This document shows positions 29,559 through 42,094 of a stretch of 64,000 nt of DNA, piece by piece; positions within the stretch are counted from its first letter, which is position 1; the number at the start of each line of letters is the position of its first letter. The stretch comes from Tenebrio molitor. Taxonomy: Eukaryota; Arthropoda; Insecta; Coleoptera; Tenebrionidae. The position numbers and the translations under genes are program-made. Under the pieces are notes generated by a model. It was not told the DNA's origin. It searched no databases and saw only the letters and a list, made by a program, of their open reading frames with translations. The stretch lies in contig NC_091048.1 in the NCBI RefSeq assembly GCF_963966145.1, positions 6,882,001 to 6,946,000 of the forward strand, written 5' to 3'.

Positions 29559-32500
29559 ATGGATTCTGATAAAAGCGACGACGAAGAACATGACGCCATC
29601 TCCAAGCAGATCGTGGATTATTACCGAAAGTATTCACAAAACAAAAATCTTCCAAAGTACTTTTCAGGGACATCCCTATCGTATATGCCGCAAATCGTTA
29701 ACGACGACGAAATTGTTACGGCACCATGTATTGTTGTAGACGAAGCCAGCAGTGAAACTGTTGTGGGAAAACAAGCTGACGAATGTCCAGGTGACTGTGA
29801 GGAAATTCTTGAACCAAAAGCTGTGTCCCCTGCAAGTAGTGTGACGTCTAATCGTAAATTAGAATGGGATAATGGAGCAGACATCGGTTATAATAATTGC
29901 AACAAAAGTATCAAGTTGCATAAGAGTCTTTCTTTGCCAACTCTGATGGCCTCCGGTGACAATAAAAATATAGAGAGACCACCAAAACCTAAATTGGGCA
30001 GCCAAGTGGTTACTGTGATTTCATATTCAAGTCCAGAAGATGCTTCAGGTTATAGAAAAGTTCAGTCTTCATCGTCTTCCTCTGCATATTCAGTAAAACC
30101 ACCAGTCGAGTCATCCAGTTCTAGTACCAGAACCAACGTGAAACTAATGAGTACCACTTCAAGTTCATTTACTAGTACTATAGCATACTTAAAAAGCAAA
30201 CTTGGTTCTCCTGACGCGGAATCAACCCCAAAACTGCCTTCAAATTATGTTGAGACCCCAGTTGTGCCCAAACTAAACAAAGCGCGATTTAAGAATAGAA
30301 TTGTTACTTTGTGCGTCACCAAACCAATTTTAGTTGAGTGCTTTGATAATAAAAAGAAACGAGGCAGCAATAAAAAAATTCAAACTAGTGTCATCGAGGC
30401 ACTATCAAAATGTGTTCAGACTGGAGACAGTTTGGATGTTGCGGCGGAAAAGTCCAAACAGTCGGTTGAAAGTCCCGTTGAGAATCAGAGCGTAATTATT
30501 ATAAATTACGACAGCGAAAGTGATAAGAAAACTTGCAGCTCCAACACGCAAACCGATGCTGAAGTGATTGCATCGCAATGCGACAGTTTTGAGTACTGCC
30601 ACGGAAACGTGTTGAAGAATGACAATTTACAAAGGGGTAGCGCCAAATCGGTTTTGGTGGTGTCTACAGATTCTTCCAACGAGATTCCGTTGTTGGGTCA
30701 ACTAATTTCGGAAAAACAATCAACTAGTCTAACGGGAGATGTTAACAAGAGCATTGCGATTCTGCAGAAGTTGCTGAAGTCGAAGAAATACGATTCGGTC
30801 ACGAAGAAGCGCTACATCAAGAAGATTGTTGAGAAAATTGTCGATAATAAGTACAAAGAAGACAGCACAACTAGTTCGGAGTTGTTCATACCTAAAAAGT
30901 CGGATGAGAGGGTGGCTCAACAGAAATTGCAAGAGAATGTACCATGGTACCCGCCCCAAATATCTAAGTTTACCGTGAAGACTTTCAGCGAGGAGTTCCT
31001 GCCGGGCGAGAGCCAGCTCGGTTCAAAAACAAAATCGATATCTAGCTTGAACGAGCCACGCGAGACCCCTTCCACTTGCCTGGAGAGTGGAGACACCGGT
31101 GGCAGCTTGGAGAAGCAACAAAACGTGTCATCCGGCAGTTACCAAAGCTGGAAAGAAGACAAGACCTTGTCCGAGAGAATATTGGAGGAGAAGCAAAGAG
31201 GACAAGGCGACCACCTCGTCAAATTCGCGATGAAAGAGCGCCAACATCAGCTCGCCTGGATCAAAGACGAGATTTCCCACTTGACCAAGCTGAAAGGTCT
31301 GCTGGAGAAGAAGGTTCAAAGGACGACCACCGTATACATGGTGTCTCAACACTTGGGCAAATCTCGGGAGAATTCGTGCAGCTGTTCGGATTCGGAACAA
31401 GCCCCGCCCAGAAACTACGTGATCCAGACGGAACTGTCCTCGAGTACGTCTTCAGAAGGACCGACACGCTTCAATCTCCAGGAGAAGTCCGGGAAGAAGA
31501 GTTATTCCGTGAAGGAGTTGTCGCGCAAACCGGGAGACGTGCAGATCGACAGGAGAGTCGTGGGCGACATCCAGGTCGTTTCTGACGATAACACCACGAA
31601 CATCAAGGTGAAGACGAGGAAGGTTGACGACAACGAGTTGGCGGAGTTTACGCCGAGACCTCCGACGCTCATCGGGGTGGGCAAGTACGACACTTTCCCG
31701 AAGAGTAAAGCGGAAGAGAGGGGGTGTCCTTGCGGAATGGCAAGGTTTAAAGGGCCGAAGATAGGTGGTTAGTATCGTAAAAACTAAAACGTTTTAGATG
31801 TGGATTTTTTTTTAAATCAGCTGTCAAAGTATTGTCATGTTGGTATGAGGAATTGAAAGTAGTGAATAGTGCATTTCACAATGTAGGTTGGCAGCGTCGA
31901 ACCGTTCAAGGTCATCGGCGCTGTCATTGCGCATAACTCATTTGCGTTTGCGTTGAAAAATTAACACATAAAATTTAAAAAGAAAGAAAGAAAAGTAGTG
32001 GGCAGCCCCTCACAGAGTGAAAAAATAGCCCCAATTCGATACTGCGAAGAATTAAGAGGTGACAATTTAATTCTTTATTTTTTTCAAATCTAAGATTCAA
32101 GAAAACAAACAGAGCAAATCTGTTCTTACTTTTATCGTGTTCAATATATTTCATCATTTTGTTTTTTTTTTCCTCGACAGATTTGATTGCCACGAAACCC
32201 TATTCGTTTGAACTTCCTATACAGGACTCTGGCGACCTCAAAGACAAGGTCAACGAAATTATCAATAAATACACCAAAGAACCTCCACCAGAGCGGACAA
32301 GAACAACGTGCAAGTGTTGCAGATGTTACGAGACCACTGGAACGCAACGTAAGGAGACTAACGGAACCCAACGTAAGGAGACAAATGGTTCCCAACGTAA
32401 AGAGAGCAATGGATCCCAACGTAAGGGGATCAATGGAACCCAACGTAAGGAAACCAATGAAATTCAACGTAAGGAGTTGAGTGGAACCCAACGTAACGAA

Positions 32501-35500
32501 ACGACGCAGTGTGACGTTTATTTAGACATCGCGCCTGCGGAAGCAGTTCCTAAATGTTGCAAGTGCAAAGAGGTTCAAACTTCTGAAACGGATCTGGTCA
32601 GAACGGACGCGTCCGAGAGGGCGTGTTGTTACTGCGGGAGCCAGATGGCGGCCACGAGACAACCCACGGAAAACGTGGCATCTCAGAGTGAAGAGTGCGC
32701 CTGTTCGAACAAGCAGATCCAGGCTTGTGCTTGCAACGTAGACGAGTCGGTCCAGTCTGATTTCGAGGCGAGTCGAAGTGCCACTCAGTCAACTTCGACG
32801 CCTTCAACTTCCGGAACTACAACCACCACAGCCAGTGAATCCGCTCGATCTTGTTCGTGTTGTAAACGTAAGAACGTCATGACGAAAAACCTGTACGCTC
32901 TCAGGAACGAACTGAGCAACCAGGGGTACCCGCTTTGTCGGCCGTGCTATCGCCAAAACCGTAGGGGGATGTACACGACTAATTTCTTTAGCAATCCTGC
33001 GCACGTGTGCGCTTGCTACACGGTCGTCGAAACGAAGACTCTGAACGAGATCAAGCAAACGATAACCGATTTGAAGAATCTGGACAGTCAGTTCTGCACG
33101 TGCGTCCACGCAGAAAATCCCAACGATTCACAGTACTGCAAGTACTGCAAGTGTAAGCTCAGGAGGACATCTCAAAACAAGAACGGGATAGCTTACACGT
33201 TGACGTTCGAGAACAAAACTCCCAACGAACAAAAGAAGGAGCCCAAGAAGAAGCAGCAGTTGGAAGAAATCAAGATCAAGATTCCGGTGACGTACAAGAA
33301 GAGGTACAAGGACAAAGAGAATAAGAAGACGAAAGATAAACAAACGCACGACACCGAAGAAACTAGCACTGGCGGTGTTCCGAAGTCTAAAGTGTACAGT
33401 TTGCAAGTATGACTTGTTTGTGATACATTCTGTTGAGAAAGTGTTGTCTTTGTGTTTTTAAGGAGTACTTGAGTCAGAATCGACCGGGGTTTGTACAGAC
33501 AGCCGATGAGAGAAGAAAAACGGTGAACGATTCAAGAGCACAACGTGAACAGATGACCGATTACAATAAGATGAAGTTTCTGAGAAGCTGTCAGGCCATT
33601 TGTGAGAATAGTGAGAGAATGTGGGAAGTGGTGACTGGTAGATTAATCTGATCTGATTCCAGATGCCAAACGATTATTTTCCTCGAAAGAGATGAAGGAT
33701 ATTACCAAGAGGAATTACAGCAGGTGTCCGGAGGTTCAGAAGAAAATTGTGGATAACCACGAACGACAGTTGAAGGTGGCCAACAGGTTAATGGCGGACA
33801 CGTTTAACCAGGTACTTAAATCTCATGTACTACCGGTGGACATTAAAAGCTGGGACATCCAAAATTTGCTCATTGTGTCTCAGACTTTTGAATTGTCACT
33901 CAAAATTAAAATTGTCATTAAAGAACTGAACTTTAATTTGATGTTTTTGACAATATGTCATAATTTTCATAACCTTATTTGTAAAAAGCCAAATTTACAC
34001 AATGTATATTTTTGAATTTTGACTTTATACAAATTTGATGCTTGTCCCAGTTTTTTATGTCCACCGATAGTACAGTTGCGGACAAAAAAAAGTAGGACAA
34101 TGTTTTTTCGATAATGTAAATTTGCTTGCCCTTTCTATGGTTACAATGAAAATATTTATTTATTTATTATAGTAACCCCGGTTTACTCAACTCAATTTTG
34201 GCTAAATTTCTTAATAAGACTTGTCCTACTTTTTTTTATCCGCGACTGTATTGAATTAAATATGAAAAGAAAAGTGGTACGAAAAATTAATAGATGCAAT
34301 TTAATTTATTTTTTGTACTCACAGCCTTGGAAGTGACGCTTCCAACATCCAACGCTCAATCAGCAACGAGTTGTTCCCGATCGACTCGAATGTAAAAATT
34401 GCAAAAAACACTGGCCGTTAAAAAAAATCGGTCTTGATAATAATACAATTTAGTTCATAAAATACAACTTCCCTGGATTTTCTTCCATTAAAAATTAGGG
34501 AAATCGTATATAAAATACAATACAAATACAACAAAACTCACAAATTATTGCAAAAATTGAAATGTCAAGTGAAGCAATTGTTTCTAATAACCAAAGATCA
34601 CTGCCTACTTGGTTTTATGTTCGTTTATGTTTAATGTATTAAAACAAAAAAAAAAAATGTAATGTTCGTACAAAAAATATTGTACAGTTGCGATCAATAA
34701 ATTTTGAAGACTAGTGTCATCGTGCTGTCATACATTCTAAAACGACCTTTATGTATTAATAACCTTAATTTTGATTGTGTCAATTTTGAAAATGTGAATG
34801 TCAGATTTACCGACAAAACATTCAAGAAGTTTTAAAAATCAGACAAATGGAATAGAACGAGGTTTTAATTAATAAAAAATAGAAAATAAATAAATAAAAA
34901 CTATAAACTTAATATTTTGTCATCGCTCATATTGACAAATTGTAGATAAATTTGACAACAATTTCATCATTCATGAGTGACAATTTCAATAAAGCATGAT
35001 TTAGGCCTGGTTTATTCATCTTCAAGTAAGTTTATTTGAACGATAATTACCATGGATCTACCAATAGCAGATTCTAAATCTTAGCAACTACTGGCTAGAT
35101 AAATTTACTTGAAGGTCAATAAACCGGGCCTTAGAGTAATTTTTTTTATATGACAGAAAAATGATGTCCAAAATTTAATGATCGCAATAGTACGAGCCAC
35201 TTGCGTGAAGACATCTTCCGGTCATTCGCGCATTAATTAAAGGCACTCGCTCCTTCGTCGCTCGTGATTTAAAAAATATGCGCTAATGGGGGAACATCGT
35301 CTTCCCGCACTTAGTTCGTAAATAACTATTTTCAACAAACACTAGTACATGAATGAAATTTTTTTTCCACTAGTGTTAAAAGTAATGACAAGTCGTTTGT
35401 CACAATGACGTTTTGACAGAGGAGCACAGAAAGACCCATGAATACCAGAATAATAAGCTCTACCTACCTACAATCGAGGGACAGGCAACGCTCTATGACT

Positions 35501-38500
35501 CAATGCTCTTCTGCGTCCTGCTTTCAATTATATTTTTAAAATAACATCATTTTTTAAGTGTTTTTAATGGTGTTTGTACTGTTTTTTAGAAAAAATAGTG
35601 TATGATATTCGCGTTAAAAGTGTTTTTATTTTGTTCCCTTCTCTCAAAATAAAATCTTGCTTTTAACCCTTATATCATAAATAACTATTATCCACTAAAA
35701 ATCGTTGTCAAAGTTGACGTTTAGTGAAACTGACGGAATCGTGCCATATAATTTTTAGTGCACGCTTTTATGGCACAGAACTGTCAGAATACAACAATAC
35801 AATTTGTTGGAAACATTGTTTAGAAGTAGGTTGCTAAACGACGTGGTTCTCAAGCGACTTTGGTTATTCATAAAATATTGAATCAATGATAATTATTTTA
35901 TATAAATTTATGTTGATGATCTCACGAACCTAGATAAAATCTTGCAAGACATACGTGTAAAAAGTTTCTTTGTTGCACTCACATCCTTTAAAATACATAC
36001 TCCCTCGTACAGTCGCGAGCAATAAATTTTGGTCGTCAAGGTCATTCTTTGACGCAATCGAAAATGCTCCATTGTAAAACAGTCGTAAATATCATAACCT
36101 ATCATCATGTTGTATAACATTAATTGTCATTTTTTTTTCTCAATATTTTGACACTGTTGACGTGGGCATAATCAGACAGGGACATTTTTTAAAGTTGTGA
36201 CAATCTAACCAAATTTATTGCTCGCGACAGTACCTCGGTCGTATTTTAAACCCGTTCATGCAATAAAGGGTAACTTTTTATACTTATATCTTAAATACTT
36301 AACTATTAAAAAAAATGTCGTTGGCACCCCCTATAAAATGCGAGTGATAAGTGTGTTTTATTTATGAATTTTTTACCGATTTGCGTGGTGCAGTTGCGGA
36401 CACGGAATTTTAGACGTCAATTAAAAAAAAATACGTTTCAAACTATTTGACAAATGAAAGTTTATTTTTGGCATGTCAGTGTGATAAAAATTACAAAAAT
36501 CGAAAGTGAGGTTAGTTGCACCTAAAGCCAGTTTTACATTTTTATGTCAATCGAATGACAAATCGTCCCAAGATTCCGTGTCCGCAATAGTACTCCGACT
36601 ACTGTATTAAATTTTATTTAGCTAGTAGCTAGTAGCTAGCAGTAAAATATACAAAGTGATCAAAAAGAAGATAAATCAGAGCAGGCGTTGCAAATTATTA
36701 TCGGTCATGTCGTAGCAGAATTCTATGTAAAATTGCAAATAAACGTTCAATGCATGGGCGTAGACAATTTGTCGTCTCAAACACTACTTTATAATAAATC
36801 ATACCTACCTCATGAATTTAAGACTTTGGAGTTATGTAGAATAAAATTGTGCATTTTATTAGTATTATTATCGGATAATGGAGAAAATTCATAAAATAAC
36901 AAGAGCAACATTTTACATTCGTAAGAATGGGTAATTTACCAGCTTTGTTATTATTACCAAACGCGACGCCACTGGTGGCAGATTTTACGGTGAACTGTCA
37001 AAGAAACGTCAATTTTAAAGCAACGGTGTTGATGTTAACCTTGAAAAAAGTTTTCGATTTCGGCAAAGTTTACGGACGTTTCCTATCCTATAATTGTAAG
37101 CAACAATTATCCCTGAATAAGTGGTAAAATGGGTTTTACCTTTGAAGATAAAGCATTCATTATTAATGAATTAATTAATAATAGATTTTTCACTGAATTA
37201 ATAAAAAAATACTCTTTTCAAAAATATTAAATTTGACCCCTCTTGCCATTTAAAAAAAAATAAATTCTGAAATTCGGAATAAGTTCTGAAAATATTTAGC
37301 TGCAAAATACCCATACTTTTTAGCGATTCTGTATGTGTAAGACAAGCTAAGACAGACGTTTCGATAAAGCAAAAGATGATATAAACTCGAAAATGTCATT
37401 TTCCTTCAAAAGTAGCAAGTCCTTCATTAATTATAAAATTAGTTCCTGAACAAGAGTTTTTCCTGTTTAAAAATGGACGTAATTACATATTTCGAGTTTA
37501 TTATGATTACGAGGCATTCTTTCCAATCTCTTTTCTCTGTTATAAAATGTGAAACAAACCCCCACCCACACAGTTGCCACATAAATTTTCATACATAGTT
37601 GCCATCTTATCCACAATCATTTTGAATCACCCAATATTGCCGTACATCCCGTTAACTGCAAATGTAAATATTTATTCTGAAATGGATTCTGCAAGAAAAA
37701 TTGTTTAAATCCTTTTGTTTTTAAGTTACAACGATTTTAATTTAACCAATCATCGTAGGCAAATTCAATCCATGCGTTTCCTAGGAAACAACAGCTCAGG
37801 GTAGATTTATCTGCAATCTTTCTGTTGTGATTGGCTAACTTAAAATTGCTGTAGTTTAAAAACTATAAGGTTAAACAAAAACATTCTAGTGAAATCCTTC
37901 TCAGCAGAAAGAGCGGAGCACGTGGTTAACGGGATGTACGCCAGTTCTGGGACACTCTGTATTATTTGAAAATTATTATTTATTAAACGTTGTACCGGGT
38001 GACTTTAAATGAAAAAAAAAGAGAACAGTTAATGTCATACATGTTATAGGTTACTACTATTAAAGCATCGTTTCACAATGCCACTATGTCAAAGAATGGC
38101 ATTAAATTAATTAATTAAATTAATTCTTTTCCTAAAATGTTTTAAAAACGTCGTCACCTCTGTTAGTATGACTGAAGCTAGGCCATACGTTTCAGAAGTT
38201 TTGTTTTTCATATCTACCCTTATCCGTTTTTATTGATCATGTTTGTTTGTGTAACAATAATAAACTTCCTTAGATTTCACTACCCTTGAAGCAATAAGTA
38301 CCTACTGTAGCAGTCCGATTCCTTTCAAACTTTCCGGCCGGAGTAACGAAAAAATTTAAATTTAAATTTTTTCGTGACTCCGGCCGGAATTCGGTAGTTT
38401 GTAGATCTCGAAATCGTCCAGAAACACATGCGTTGCCGGCCTAGTCCAGCAAAACGTAGGGATTTTGAATTGTCATCGGTTTCGGTTGGCATGTGTTTTC

Positions 38501-41500
38501 AAAATTCTGTCAAGCGTCAATATCAGTTCTGTGCATGGCTCGTTAAAAATGTTTTTCTTTTTACAATAAATAATGTACAAACTACAAAGCTATTATTTAA
38601 ATATTCACGAAAATTAATTAATTTAAATTACGTTTTGACTGTTTTGAGCGACTTCTTGACTATGATCTGGTGTATCCGTTATACCAAATGTTTCAGGAAA
38701 ATGTCAAAAAAAGCAAATTAATTAAATTTAATAAATGTCAGGAAACAAGAGCGATGTCGATTTTTAAATTTAAATGTTTCAGTGTTGCCAACATAAAAAA
38801 GTCCCTAATGCCAATTATTAAAACAAGTACTTTAACTTTTATTTAACAAATATCTGCAGAAGTCGACACTGTTTTTTTTTTGACATTTTCCTGAAACATT
38901 TGGTATAATACGCGCAGATACACCAGCTCTTGGTCAAGAAGTCGCTTAAAACGTAATTTTCGTTAATTAATTTTAGTAAAATATTGCTTTTTAGAGGTTT
39001 GTACGTTATTGTGAATAGAAAAACATTTTTAACAAGCCATGCACAGAACATTGACGCTTGACAGAATCCTGATAACACATACCACCCAAAACCGATGACA
39101 ACTCAAAATCCCTACTTCTAGCCGGACTAGGCCGGGAATTCATATGTTTCTGGACGATTTCGAGATCTATAAACTACCAAATTCCGGCCGGCGACACGAA
39201 AATAACTATTATCCATACGTTGACAATCTAATCCTCCTACGTCAATTAATTTTTTTTTTTTTTTTGTAATTTCAATGTGCCAATTTCCAACAAAAATTCA
39301 TTTTATGTAAAATTCTCTTGTATCTTTTTGTCAATTTTGATAACGATTCGATTAATCTATAAATAATGTTTTTATTGAAGAACCGTTTACATTGATCACC
39401 CATTGTTTTATTCAATCTGTCTACATTTGTTGTTTAATTTTCCATACCCGTATGATAATGAACAATTTAATTTTTTTCATGAATTTATCAAATTATACAA
39501 TCGTTTCAACATCATCTCAAATGCGAATGTTAGGTACACTTCTATTCAAAAAAAAAAGCGTACACGTATTGAGAGCTAATGTAAATGGGGATAAAATTAA
39601 TTAATCGTTTCCAAGAAAACGTATTACTGACATTTTGTATGTATGTCAAATGTGTGAAAATTGCTTTTTATAAATTTTTAAATTGTTGTTAGATTGTTGA
39701 GAGTTGCCTTTTTCTATAAATTTACGAATAAAAGTTTGAGTTGTGTTTGTAGTAATTCAGTAATTGGTAATACTTGCCTAATAAATAAGGCAAAACATTT
39801 GCACACATTAAAATCTCTGAAAAATACATCGATAAAATCCGGCTATCAGCATGGGTTTTGTTACAGGTTTCTAAGTAACAACAATTAAAGGATAGGTTTA
39901 CAATATACATAGCAATCTAGCCAAAATTGTGCTCACTACTTGTACGCTTTTTTTTTAATAGAAGTGTACTTTAATTACAGAGAAAAATCGGTTCTCTGTC
40001 AGTTCATACAGAATAGCTTACACTTTTATGTAATTAAAAAAAAAAATTGAATGTATATTACGTAAACGCAAATCGTAAACGTAATGGCCAATTTTTCAAA
40101 AATAACATTTATTTGTAATTTCCAACACTTTAAATAAATTAAACTGAACATTCACTGTGAGTATCTTAAAAATGAATTAGACTGAAGGTTGAAGTAGTTA
40201 TGTTTATTTTTAGTTTAAATTCACGTAATATACGTATACCTGTAAAAAATAAAATATCATTATTGTTAAATTAATAAATAAATTCATTGTGCAACATATC
40301 AAATCCATTACAGGACAATTAAAAATTAACCTATGCTAGAACATATGTAGAAAAAAAGGAAAAAAAGAAATCTATTACTATGGCGGCCATCACTATCTTG
40401 ACATTCACATAAAGTGTAAATAAACCTTTAGGAACCGTAGCCCCACTTGTGCAGTAGAAAGTGACAAAATAATTTCGAGTTTTGAAATTTACCACCCAAA
40501 ATAGTAGTTTATTTAACGAGTTTGTGTGTAAATTGGACCTTTTTTGGCATGAGTGGACCAGTTTAAAACGCGAGTGAAACGAGCGTTTTAAAGGCCCACG
40601 AGTGCCAAAAAAGGCCCAATTTACACACGAACGAATTGAATACAACGTTTTTTTGTTCGACGAGCCCCTTAAAGGCATCAAAAAATAGCTTAAAATCTTT
40701 AAAATTAGCTTGACGTTTCGTTGTGACAAGTTGTGACAATTATCAAAATCCGTTTACACAGGAGAAAATTCTCAAATTCTGACAGTGTCGAACAAAAAAA
40801 TATCAATGATAATCAAGACGGTAATCATAATGACAATAAAGTATGAATTCCAACTTTTTTTTTAAATGACGGCTAAAATTTTTTAGCCGGCATGATACTA
40901 TTCCGGACACGGAATTTTGGCCTCTCGGCCAACATTTTTTGGACATTTCTTAAAAAAATGATTAGTGTCATTAATGAATGACAATTATTAAAAATCACTT
41001 TGAAGTTTTTCAGGTGACATCAAAAAAGCAGGGAAATGGCATTATCGAGTCAAAAGTTGGATTATATTCAATAAAGGCCAGTTCACACTTCACACATATT
41101 TGTCAGTTAAATGTCAGTTGTGGCCAAGATTCCGTGTCCGCAATTGTACATATATCGGTCATTCAAATGAAATCCTGAGCTGGGAAGGCATTGGAAACCT
41201 TCAATTGTTTTGCTTTTTTAAAGTATAAATTGACATTTGCAATTAAAGCTTATTGACAGTTAACCTAAAATTTATAAACAAAAAATCTCGCTGTTTTTTT
41301 CTTTCTTTGCAATGTTTTACATTAAAAATAGAACAATTAACGATTCCTATTCTCGAAGCAAATATCTAAGGGCACCTTTTTTTGAAAACATGTTCAATCA
41401 TGTTCCGATTAAACATAAACAAATGTCATTCATGTCAAACGGCGGGAAATTCAAACTTTACACTGTTCCAAACGGTTTACTTTTTCCAGACCCTACTCAG

Positions 41501-42094
41501 CCCAGGTTTTCATTTGAACGCATGATATTTACCCTAATATGAAAGTAAAACCTAGTAATAATTTTAAACGAAATAACATATTGTAAGTTAATAATGGGGC
41601 GTATTATGTAATTTTTAAAAGGGCGTTAAAATTTTAGCGTCTTAAAATCTAAAATTTCAAGCCCTGATTGGTCATTGTTATGACCACTTAATTTAACTGC
41701 CTTTAAAATTTAGCGGAGCAGTTACAGAATACACCCCATTGCATGCTATACTGCTTGTAAAGTTGTCTGAAAAATGCTTGTCTCAATCATCAGTTCATCA
41801 CCAAACTCTAGCAGACGATAAAACGGAGAAAAGATACATGTTTCAATATTTTTAACAAATATAAAAAAAAAATAAAAAACAAGTAAAAAACTTGTAAATT
41901 TTCTAAGAAAATAAAGACTAAAAAAAAGAGTCAAATAGTTACCTATTTTTCTACCAAACTACATAATATTCTTTGCTAATTAATTTGTTATTTGGAAGCG
42001 GCAGTAACGCTTATTGTTTCAGAAACTAAGGGAAAACGTTTTGAAGGGAAAAAGGAACCTTCCTCTGGACGCCAAAGTGGTCAACTTAAAGTAG
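29559..42094 (+). CDS. ALMS1/CEP295-like centrosomal protein (C-terminal ALMS motif)
   Basis: Exons: 29559-31764, 32181-33406, 33463-33601 (or -33610), 33663-33811 and 42023-42094. This gives about 1263-1266 aa. The start is MDSDKSDDEEHD, the first ATG of the frame. The N-terminal part has a basic helix (about 395-430) and a coiled coil near 536-587 (KERQHQLAWIKDEISHL). The middle has seven octapeptide repeats (about 789-844) and Cys pairs (CKCC, CCYC, CTC, CKYCKC). The last three exons form an ALMS motif: SLQEYLSQNRPGFVQ, DERRK, then SSKEMKDITKRNYSRCPEVQ and, after the last intron, KLRENVLKGKRNLPLDAK and a stop. ALMS-motif proteins (ALMS1, CEP295/Ana1, Drosophila Alms1a/b) act at centrioles. 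Intron 3 can use either of two GTGAGA donors (33602 or 33611), both in phase 1. The last intron is 8211 bases, full of MITEs. AATAAA near 42195. Confidence 0.88.
31765..32180. other. intron 1 of the ALMS1-like gene
   Basis: Donor ATAG|GTGGTT, acceptor CTCGACAG after a run of ten T. Phase 1: the G of exon 1 joins AT of exon 2 to give GAT, so the protein reads GPKI-DLIATKPYSF. Nothing else is recognised in its 416 bases. Confidence 0.8.
32339..32506 (+). repeat. 24-bp coding tandem repeat, seven units
   Basis: Seven 24-base units encode GTQRKETN-like octapeptides (variants GSQRKESN, GSQRKGIN, EIQRKELS, GTQRNETT). The first units are nearly identical, as expected from recent unequal exchange or slippage. 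Confidence 0.95.
33828..34073. mobile_element. MITE, TACTACCGGTGGACAT ends
   Basis: GTACTACCGGTGGACATTAA left against ATGTCCACCGATAGTAC right, plus matching GCTGGGACA/TGTCCCAG. It shares its right TA with the next element. First item in the large ALMS1-like intron, beginning 16 bases after the donor. Confidence 0.8.
34071..34250. mobile_element. CAGTYGCG-type MITE, AAAAAAGTAGGAC subfamily
   Basis: TACAGTTGCGGACAAAAAAA left and TATCCGCGACTGTA right, the inverted match continuing through AGTAGGAC/GTCCTACT. Outermost TA is the target duplication. Belongs to the family of Tc1-like MITEs seen nine or more times here. Confidence 0.85.
34683..35192. mobile_element. CAGTYGCG-type MITE, split by another MITE
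   Basis: TACAGTTGCGATCAATAAAT left and ATTTAATGATCGCAATAGTA right. It contains the Harbinger-type element at 35004-35130, so it is the older insertion. Confidence 0.75.
35004..35130. mobile_element. PIF/Harbinger-type MITE, nested
   Basis: GGCCTGGTTTATTCATCTTC left against a right end CAATAAACCGGGCC, with TTA on both flanks (35001-35003, 35131-35133). Confidence 0.85.
36008..36233. mobile_element. CAGTYGCG-type MITE, GCAATAAATTTTGG subfamily
   Basis: TACAGTCGCGAGCAATAAAT left and ATTTATTGCTCGCGACAGTA right. Its interior (CGCAATCGAAAATGCTCCAT, CCTATCATCATGTTGTA) recurs in 57861-58111. Confidence 0.85.
36391..36592. mobile_element. CAGTYGCG-type MITE, GGACACGGAATTTT subfamily
   Basis: CAGTTGCGGACACGGAATTT left against AGATTCCGTGTCCGCAATAG right. 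Related ends at 40897-41148 and 25325-25526. Confidence 0.8.
37560..37637. mobile_element. single arm of the GGGTGATTCAAAATGATTG MITE
   Basis: Matches the right arm of 51967-52228 (CAGTTGCCACATAAATTTTC, ATCATTTTGAATCACCCAAT). The left arm is not seen, although TGAACTGTCAAAGAAACGTC near 36990 resembles the element's interior. Confidence 0.6.
37641..37940. mobile_element. MITE, CGTACATCCCGTTAAC ends
   Basis: A 16-base perfect inverted repeat, CGTACATCCCGTTAAC and GTTAACGGGATGTACG, brackets 268 bases without coding capacity. Confidence 0.65.
38371..39201. mobile_element. foldback element, arms of about 340 bp
   Basis: The left arm (38371-38716) and right arm (about 38866-39201) are inverse copies. 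Both carry TCGTCCAGAAACA(C/T)ATG, GCATGGCTCGTTAAAAATG or its inverse, and ACATTTGGTATAA. About 150 bases separate them. Open frames in the arms are incidental. Just left is a 24-base A/T palindrome joining two CCGGCCGGAGT-like segments. Confidence 0.85.
40508..40800. mobile_element. MITE with long internal palindrome, copy 2
   Basis: Reverse copy of 27311-27600, sharing ACGAGTTTGTGTGTAAATTG, the GCGAGTGAAACGAGCGTTTT segment and GACAGTGTCGAAC. Confidence 0.8.
40897..41148. mobile_element. CCGGACACGGAATTTTGG MITE
   Basis: TACTATTCCGGACACGGAAT left against ATTCCGTGTCCGCAATTGTA right. Same family as 25325-25526 and 36391-36592. Confidence 0.8.
41596..41737. mobile_element. GGGGCGTATTCTG MITE
   Basis: GGGGCGTATTATGTAATTTT left and GTTACAGAATACACCCC right. 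The interior (CCTGATTGGTCATTGTTATG) matches the two copies at 12781-13067. Confidence 0.85.

Noticed and set aside
34325..34336. Possible last ALMS1-like exon (acceptor CTCACAG then PWK and stop)
   Set aside because: It is in phase, but the exon at 42023 supplies a basic KLRENVLKGK tail of the kind expected to finish an ALMS motif, and the four-codon exon is likely chance.
38428..39078. Open frames of 97 and 79 aa with similar protein text on opposite strands
   Set aside because: They are the two arms of a foldback element; the similarity arises from the inverted repeat.
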